NCBI GenBank assembly: GCA_002427735.1
Contig: DIYP01000003.1
Span: 1 to 64,000, forward strand
Origin: Flavobacteriales bacterium UBA6051
GTDB lineage: Bacteria; Bacteroidota; Bacteroidia; Flavobacteriales_D; Crocinitomicaceae
DNA: 64,000 nt
Direction of reading: 5' to 3'
Shown: positions 59,349-64,000 of the stretch, one piece after another
How positions within the stretch are numbered: the first letter of the stretch is position 1
Layout: every line of letters begins with the position of its first letter
Notes under the pieces: generated by a model
Told to the model about the DNA's origin: nothing
Seen by the model: only the letters and a program-made list of their open reading frames with translations
The model's database searches: none
Position numbers and translations under genes: made by a program

Positions 59349-60587
59349 TTAATCAATTTCAACCAGTTCTTCTTGTTGAACAAGCGCTGGGATTTCTACT
59401 TCGTTTTGAATTAAATCTTGTATTGTTTCTCGTTTACGAATCAGGTAAGATTCGCCATCATAGATAAGTACTTCTGCCGGCCGGAATCTCGCATTGTATT
59501 GATTACTCATAGAGAAACCATAGGCTCCTGCGTTACTAATGGAAAGTACATCCCCTTCGCGAACTTCGTTCAATAGTCGATCATTTCCAAAGGTGTCGCT
59601 TTCACAAATATTCCCAACAATGGAGTAGAGTTTCTTTTCTCCGTTTGGATTGCTAATATTTTCAATCTTGTGATAAGCGTTATAAAGCATCGGTCGGAGA
59701 AGGTGATTCTGTCCGCTGTCCACTCCAGCAAAAACGGTTGATGTCGTTTGCTTTACAACATTCGTGCGAACCAGTAATGAGCCACTTTCACTCACAATGT
59801 ATTTTCCAGGTTCGAACCAAAGCTCCAATTCTCGTCCATACCACTTACAAAATTCCTGGAAAGATTCGGCAATTCGCTGTCCAACCTGCTCTACATTGGT
59901 AGCCATATCACCATCTTTGTATGCCACTTTGAACCCACTGCCAAAATCCATGAACTGTAAATCTGGAAATTCTCTGGCCACATCGTAGAGTAGGTTGGCA
60001 CCCCTGAGAAAAACATCTGCATCCAGAATATCGCTTCCAGTGTGCATATGTAAGCCGACCACAGAGATATTGTAATGTTCTACAATTCTTGTTACGTGCC
60101 TAATTTGATGGATGGAAATTCCAAACTTAGAGTCGATGTGTCCAACTGAAATGTTGGAGTTTCCACCAGCCATAATATGAGGATTAATTCGAATACAACA
60201 GTTCACACTATCACCATAGTAAGCTCCGAATTGCTCTAGAATATTCAGATTGTCAAGGTTGATCATGACTCCTAAATCCACTGCCTCTTTTATTTCGCTG
60301 AATGAGACACAATTTGGCGTGTACATTATCTCTTTAGGCAAGAAACCTGCACGAATTCCCAAGTGAACTTCTTGAATGGAAACAGCATCGATGCCGGCGC
60401 CCTCATGCTTGAGTAAACGCAATACATTGATGTTGTTAAGCGCTTTCATTGCGTAATGTAATTTGACATTCAGCGGTTTGAAAGAATTTTGTAATTTTCT
60501 GTATTGTTGAACAATCGTATCCGCGTCATATACATACGTCGGTGTGCCAAAATTCCCTGCGATGCTTAAAAGTTCTGAGTGATTCAT
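59349..60587 (-). CDS. lysA: Diaminopimelate decarboxylase
   Basis: A 412-residue fold III PLP enzyme catalysing the last step of lysine synthesis. PLP Lys48 is in LHYAMKALNN, followed by GLHMHTGSDI, the glycine-rich phosphate site FMDFGSGF, EPGKYIVSESG, then CESDTFG (active-site Cys from the partner subunit) and a Tyr near GAYGFSMSNQYN. Length and motif order are normal. It stands alone with its own promoter; the 24-bp gap to the VOC gene downstream suggests they may share a transcript. Confidence 0.94.
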   Translation of the reverse strand: MNHSELLSIAGNFGTPTYVYDADTIVQQYRKLQNSFKPLNVKLHYAMKALNNINVLRLLKHEGAGIDAVSIQEVHLGIRAGFLPKEIMYTPNCVSFSEIKEAVDLGVMINLDNLNILEQFGAYYGDSVNCCIRINPHIMAGGNSNISVGHIDSKFGISIHQIRHVTRIVEHYNISVVGLHMHTGSDILDADVFLRGANLLYDVAREFPDLQFMDFGSGFKVAYKDGDMATNVEQVGQRIAESFQEFCKWYGRELELWFEPGKYIVSESGSLLVRTNVVKQTTSTVFAGVDSGQNHLLRPMLYNAYHKIENISNPNGEKKLYSIVGNICESDTFGNDRLLNEVREGDVLSISNAGAYGFSMSNQYNARFRPAEVLIYDGESYLIRKRETIQDLIQNEVEIPALVQQEELVEID

Positions 60588-60607
60588 GTTTGTATTAAAT
60601 TGGAGCG

Positions 60608-60638
60608 CAAATGTACGGGTAAAAACAAATCAACAAAA
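60608..60638 (-). promoter_or_regulatory. Promoter of lysA (TTTTG-N18-TAnnTTTG)
   Basis: On the minus strand TTTTG (60634-60638) is followed after 18 bases by TACATTTG (60608-60615), 20 bp before the lysA ATG. Confidence 0.65.
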
Positions 60639-60717
60639 TGTTTGTAATAAAATAAAACGTTAAATATTTAACTTTAAACCTTTTGCTAGCCAAGGTGTAA
60701 TAGAAAACAAAAACAAC

Positions 60718-62451
60718 ATGAAGAAACTCCAAATCTTACTTTTATTGCTGCCATTTTACGGAATGTCACAACAAGTCAATAGGCAAGTTATTAAGACGAA
60801 TATTGATGAGGTTAAATTGTATCTGACTGCTGGTCAAATGACGCACGAGCAGGATATTAAACTTGCTCAAGGGCGAAATAAATTGATCTTTTCTGGAATA
60901 TCTGCCTATGCCGACCCCCAGTCTATTCAATTTTCTGCTGAAAGTGATTACAGTCTCGTTTCCGTATCAACTGAAATGGATTTTTTAGCTGCGGAAGAAT
61001 TTAACCCGCGCATTTCAGTATTGAAAGATTCACTTGAGTCTCTTCAAGACGAACAACAGTTTGTTTCTGATGAACTCGATTCCTATTTAGCGGAAAAAGC
61101 AGTACTTAATACGAATCGTGATTTGGGAGGGGGGAATCAAAGTTTAACGGTTGCGCAAATTCGCGAAGCAGCAGATTTTTACCGAAAGCGCACGTTGGCT
61201 ATTAATAAGGAGATTTCCAAACTCAAGAAAAAGCAACGTAATCTTGGAGTTCAAATTGAAGACACACGATATCAATTGGTTGAATTAAACTATAATGAAA
61301 ACCAGCGTAGCAATCAAGTGATTGTTTTGTTGGATGCAGCGACTTCTACAACAATGAAAAGCACGTTGCGATACCTTGTTTCGGATTGTGGATGGGCGGC
61401 AACTTATGATCTATCTGCTGACGATTTAAATCAAGGGATTAATTTGAAGTATAAGGCTCAGGTCTATAATAACACTGGGAATGATTGGTCCGATGTTAAG
61501 TTAACGCTCTCGACGGCTGATCCTAATTTGTCAGCGGCACATCCTGAATTATCACCATGGTACCTTAATCGCTATAATCCCGGAACGAAATCTTCTGGTA
61601 AGAAGTATTATGCTCCAGAGAGCAATCAGGTTGATTTCCGCCAGCAGGCGATTTCAAATATCAACCAAGCGAATGAAAGAGCTTATGACAACTATTACGT
61701 TCAAGGTGAGCTTCAAGAACAGAAGAACAGGTTCGATGATAATAACTTCAAATTAATGCAGCAAAAGACGGTTGGTAATCAAGGTGTAAAGCTGATTAAT
61801 ATTGAAATTTCTGAATTGACCACGGAGTTTGATATTGAAGCGCCATTTTCTTGTCCAGCAGACGCTAAACCTTACATGGTCAATGTTAAGGATATGGATA
61901 TTCCAGCAACGTTTTCACACATTACCGTTCCAAAATTGGATCGAGCAGCATTTTTGTTAGCGCACATTGCTGATTGGCAAGAACTGGAACTGATCCCAGG
62001 ACCAACGAACGTATACTTTGGAGGTCAGTATGTAGGAATGTCGCGTATTGATACGCGCAATGTTTCTGATACATTGAGTCTCTCTTTTGGACGAGATGAA
62101 AAAGTGGTTGTAATGCGAAAGTTAAAGAAGGAAATGAGTACCAAACGAGTTGCCGGAAACACGAAGAAAGAATCTTATCTCTACGAAATAGCTGTACGCA
62201 ATAATCGTTCAGCTCCTATAAGAATTGAGGTCTTTGATCAGGTTCCAATTTCTCAGAGTAATGATATCTCTGTACTCGTTGATGAAATTTCAGAAGGTGA
62301 GCAAGATGCGTTGACCGGAGAGGTGAAGTGGAAGCTGGATATTCCACCAGCAGGAGTTCAAGGAAAAGAAATTGGTTACACAGTGAAATACCCGAAAAAC
62401 GCAAATATTACACTGAAACGATATAGAACTGTTTCGGCGGCCTACTTCTAG
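60718..62451 (+). CDS. DUF4139/mucoidy-inhibitor-like exported protein
   Basis: A 577-residue protein with a signal peptide (cut after GMSQ). Residues about 20-115 form an N-terminal DUF4140-like beta domain (KTNIDEVKLYLTAGQMTHEQ), followed by a coiled coil (about 95-210) and a DUF4139 domain over the rest (TTMKSTLRYLVSDCGWAATY, NTGNDWSDVKLTLSTADPN, and the end GEVKWKLDIPPAGVQGKEIG, KYPKNANITL). This corresponds to MuiA-family 'mucoidy inhibitor' proteins found from bacteria to eukaryotes; the molecular function is unknown. Confidence 0.86.
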   Translation: MKKLQILLLLLPFYGMSQQVNRQVIKTNIDEVKLYLTAGQMTHEQDIKLAQGRNKLIFSGISAYADPQSIQFSAESDYSLVSVSTEMDFLAAEEFNPRISVLKDSLESLQDEQQFVSDELDSYLAEKAVLNTNRDLGGGNQSLTVAQIREAADFYRKRTLAINKEISKLKKKQRNLGVQIEDTRYQLVELNYNENQRSNQVIVLLDAATSTTMKSTLRYLVSDCGWAATYDLSADDLNQGINLKYKAQVYNNTGNDWSDVKLTLSTADPNLSAAHPELSPWYLNRYNPGTKSSGKKYYAPESNQVDFRQQAISNINQANERAYDNYYVQGELQEQKNRFDDNNFKLMQQKTVGNQGVKLINIEISELTTEFDIEAPFSCPADAKPYMVNVKDMDIPATFSHITVPKLDRAAFLLAHIADWQELELIPGPTNVYFGGQYVGMSRIDTRNVSDTLSLSFGRDEKVVVMRKLKKEMSTKRVAGNTKKESYLYEIAVRNNRSAPIRIEVFDQVPISQSNDISVLVDEISEGEQDALTGEVKWKLDIPPAGVQGKEIGYTVKYPKNANITLKRYRTVSAAYF

Positions 62452-62472
62452 CCATAAACAATCTTTATGCAT

Positions 62473-62503
62473 AACCGCTGCTAAAATTTAGCAGCGGTTC
62501 TCT
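62473..62503 (+). terminator. Terminator-like hairpin
   Basis: AACCGCTGCTAAA and TTTAGCAGCGGTT form a perfect 13-bp stem around a single A (62473-62499), followed by the short CTCTTTG. The weak T-run makes termination efficiency uncertain. It closes the DUF4139 gene. Confidence 0.7.
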
Positions 62504-62546
62504 TTGTGCACAATTTTCTTGGTATTTTCGCGTTCTACGCTTGAAA

Positions 62547-63365
62547 ATGATAAAAAAGCAATTAGCTATATTGTTCTTACTGCTGTCTTTTAGCGCTTTG
62601 AGTCAGGTGCATACAGCAGCGTCCCGATCAGAAATTGGTGTTATGGTCGGCGGTTCGACCTATCTTGGTGATTTGAACCAATTCGTACCATTTCGTAATA
62701 CGCATCTGGCAGGAGGTCTGTTGTATCGATACAATGTCAACCCGAGAATGGCTGTCCGTGTTAACTTTACATATGGTAAAGTGAGTGCAGACGATGCCCA
62801 ATCTACTGAGCCTTTAAACAGAAACCGTAATCTGAACTTTTTCTCTGATATTTTTGAGTTAGGTGCGGGAGTAGAGTTTAATTACTTCCCTTTTCAATTG
62901 GGACATGATCGTTACAAGGGAACGGCTTATTTGTTGGCGGAACTGGGCGTCTTTCGCATGAATCCAAAGACCATGCATAATGGCGCTGAAGTAGCCCTTC
63001 GTCCTTTGGGTACAGAAGGTCAGGGTACTTCGATTAATTCAAAGAAAGTATATAACCTAACGCAAATTTGTCTACCGCTAGGCGTAGGCGCTAAGCTTTC
63101 GTTAGGTGAGCGTGTAGGCCTTAACCTTGAAATAGGAATCCGAAAGACATTTACTGACTATTTAGATGATGTGGGAGCAGATTCTTATGCAGATCCAGCC
63201 GTGATTGCTGCTGAGAATGGCCCGTTAGCAGCTGAATTATCAAATCGTTCTGGGGATCGCTACGGTAAGCGAGGTAATTCAGCGACGAGTGATTGGTATA
63301 TGTTCGGAGGAGCAATGCTTACAATTAGTTTAGGGAATCCTGGCAATTGCCATTATCGATATTAG
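62547..63365 (+). CDS. DUF6089 family outer-membrane-barrel-like protein
   Basis: A 272-residue protein with signal peptide (cut after ALSQ) and an N-terminal signature EIGVMVGGSTYLGDLNQ and NPRMAVRVNFTYGKVSADDA of DUF6089 beta-barrel proteins. The middle (FELGAGVEFNYFPFQLGHDR, GTAYLLAELGVFRMNPKT) and the end (LNLEIGIRKTFTDYLDDVG, MFGGAMLTISLGNPGNCHYRY) also fit. Presumably a porin-like or structural outer-membrane protein. ATG at 62547 is chosen over an upstream TTG. Confidence 0.85.
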   Translation: MIKKQLAILFLLLSFSALSQVHTAASRSEIGVMVGGSTYLGDLNQFVPFRNTHLAGGLLYRYNVNPRMAVRVNFTYGKVSADDAQSTEPLNRNRNLNFFSDIFELGAGVEFNYFPFQLGHDRYKGTAYLLAELGVFRMNPKTMHNGAEVALRPLGTEGQGTSINSKKVYNLTQICLPLGVGAKLSLGERVGLNLEIGIRKTFTDYLDDVGADSYADPAVIAAENGPLAAELSNRSGDRYGKRGNSATSDWYMFGGAMLTISLGNPGNCHYRY

Positions 63366-63370
63366 ATCAT

Positions 63371-63402
63371 AAAAAAAGCCGACTTGTTTTCACAAATCGG
63401 CT
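63371..63402 (-). terminator. Terminator of the FKBP-type isomerase gene
   Basis: AGCCGA-TTGT and ACAA-TCGGCT form a stem with one mismatch around TTTC (63377-63402); on the minus strand it is followed by seven T residues. It lies 24 bp beyond the stop of the isomerase gene; on the plus strand it may also weakly end the DUF6089 gene. Confidence 0.8.
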
Positions 63403-63425
63403 CTTTCACTAATTATTTTATTTGC

Positions 63426-64000
63426 TTAATGCTGATGACCATGGTCGTGTCCATGTCCATGATCGTGTCCATCATGATCATGATGCTCATGTTTTTGAAC
63501 ACCTTCAGCTGGCGCTCCTACTTTCATCATCTCCAAATCAAATACTAAGTCAGAGTAAGGAGGAATAGCTCCAGGTCTTCCTTTTGCTCCATAAGCTGCA
63601 TAATAAGGAATAATCAAGATTCCTTTTCCACCTTGACCGAGCATTGCCAAGCCTTCTTCAAATCCAGGAATCATTCGTTGCTCCAGGTATTTAAAGCTCA
63701 TTGGTTGACCACGATCGCGAGAAGAATCAAATTTCTTTCCACTTTTTCTGAAAGTCCCAGTATAATGTACTGAAAGCGCAGACCCTTTTTGTGGTTTTTC
63801 TGCAGCACCTTCGTCATTAATGATATACACCAACCCTGAAGATGATTTTTTAGCATTCGGGTATTCTTTCAATACTTCTTCGAACATGTAATTACTGTAT
63901 TCTTCTTCAGACATAGCAGCAATTCGATCAAATTCAGCTTTTTTCTTTGCTTCTTCCTCTTTGATTTTATCCATAACCGCAGCAAATTGTTCAGTGGCAT
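63426..64000 (-). CDS. FKBP-type peptidyl-prolyl isomerase, 5' part beyond window
   Basis: The frame stays open to the window edge (ATEQFAAVMDKIKEEE upstream of the first Met), so this is the C-terminal about 191 residues of a longer protein. It contains a helical linker (MSEEEYSNYMFEEVLKEYP) and a complete FKBP domain (ALSVHYTGTFRKSGKKFDSS, GFEEGLAMLGQGGKGILIIP, GAIPPYSDLVFDLEMM), followed by a tail of 21 residues that are mostly His, Asp and Gly (HEHHDHDGHDHGHGHDHG). In Flavobacteriia comparable domains occur fused after a cyclophilin domain, which could lie outside the window. The His-rich tail could bind nickel or zinc, as in SlyD. Confidence 0.9.
   Translation of the reverse strand, partial: ATEQFAAVMDKIKEEEAKKKAEFDRIAAMSEEEYSNYMFEEVLKEYPNAKKSSSGLVYIINDEGAAEKPQKGSALSVHYTGTFRKSGKKFDSSRDRGQPMSFKYLEQRMIPGFEEGLAMLGQGGKGILIIPYYAAYGAKGRPGAIPPYSDLVFDLEMMKVGAPAEGVQKHEHHDHDGHDHGHGHDHGHQH

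Overview
The window looks like a stretch of chromosome from a member of the Bacteroidota, most likely Flavobacteriales (a Crocinitomicaceae-like organism is a guess). The evidence is as follows. Several proteins carry type IX secretion (T9SS) C-terminal sorting domains. There is a PorP/SprF-type protein next to a SprB-repeat/OmpA-like protein. Bacteroidota-typical families occur throughout (DUF2480, DUF2723, DUF4249, DUF6089, TonB pairs, LytS/LytTR pairs). Start codons lack Shine-Dalgarno sequences, and TAnnTTTG-type -7 promoter boxes are common. Most of the window is ordinary housekeeping DNA; no CRISPR array, prophage or insertion sequence was seen.

Layout: 1-2.9 kb, AI-2E type transporter and two small secreted or lipoprotein genes. 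3.1-8.5 kb, a LytS/LytTR two-component pair followed by a TonB-dependent receptor, a DUF4249 lipoprotein and a 72-residue protein. 8.6-13.8 kb, GNAT acetyltransferase, T9SS-exported beta-propeller, AraC regulator, SnoaL-like protein, NAD-dependent epimerase and Crp-family regulator. 14.0-16.1 kb, the most accessory-looking region: an AT-rich coiled-coil membrane protein, two 150-bp tandem repeats and tRNA-Gln. 16.3-23.0 kb, a very large DUF2723 membrane protein (probable GT-C glycosyltransferase), a NodB deacetylase, DUF2480, rhomboid and SixA-like genes. 23.1-27.4 kb, an ECF sigma factor cotranscribed with a membrane protein that seems to join an anti-sigma-like cytosolic part to an outer-membrane-barrel-like domain, then a lipoprotein and a T9SS cargo. 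27.4-27.9 kb, RNase P RNA, whose 3' end is overlapped by an antisense CDS.

28-34 kb holds a solute-binding lipoprotein, a HEAT-like protein and the sufABCD iron-sulfur assembly operon. 34-38.7 kb holds ribF overlapping a leucine-rich-repeat gene, then the PorP/SprF and SprB/OmpA pair. 38.7-43.2 kb holds a LolE/FtsX-type permease with an unusual extra domain, a NamZ-like DUF1343 muramidase, purE and tryptophan 2,3-dioxygenase. 43.2-45.8 kb is a LiaF-like/LytS/LytTR cluster. 45.9-49.5 kb is tyrosine catabolism (HPPD, HmgA) plus SDR-type threonine dehydrogenase. 50.6-53.9 kb is deoC followed by two adjacent aldehyde dehydrogenase genes that together look like a split ALDH16. 53.9-64 kb holds two tandem TonB genes, VanZ-like, gcvH, prfB (no programmed frameshift), an ArsC-like protein, two paralogous Cys-rich mini-lipoproteins, a VOC protein, lysA, a DUF4139 protein, a DUF6089 protein and a partial FKBP isomerase with a His-rich tail.

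The observations most worth a second look are the split ALDH16/deoC operon, the tRNA-Gln-derived tandem repeats with the neighbouring coiled-coil protein, the sigma/trans-envelope protein unit, the perfect inverted repeat abutting the Crp gene start, and the PKD-like insertion in the LolE-type permease.
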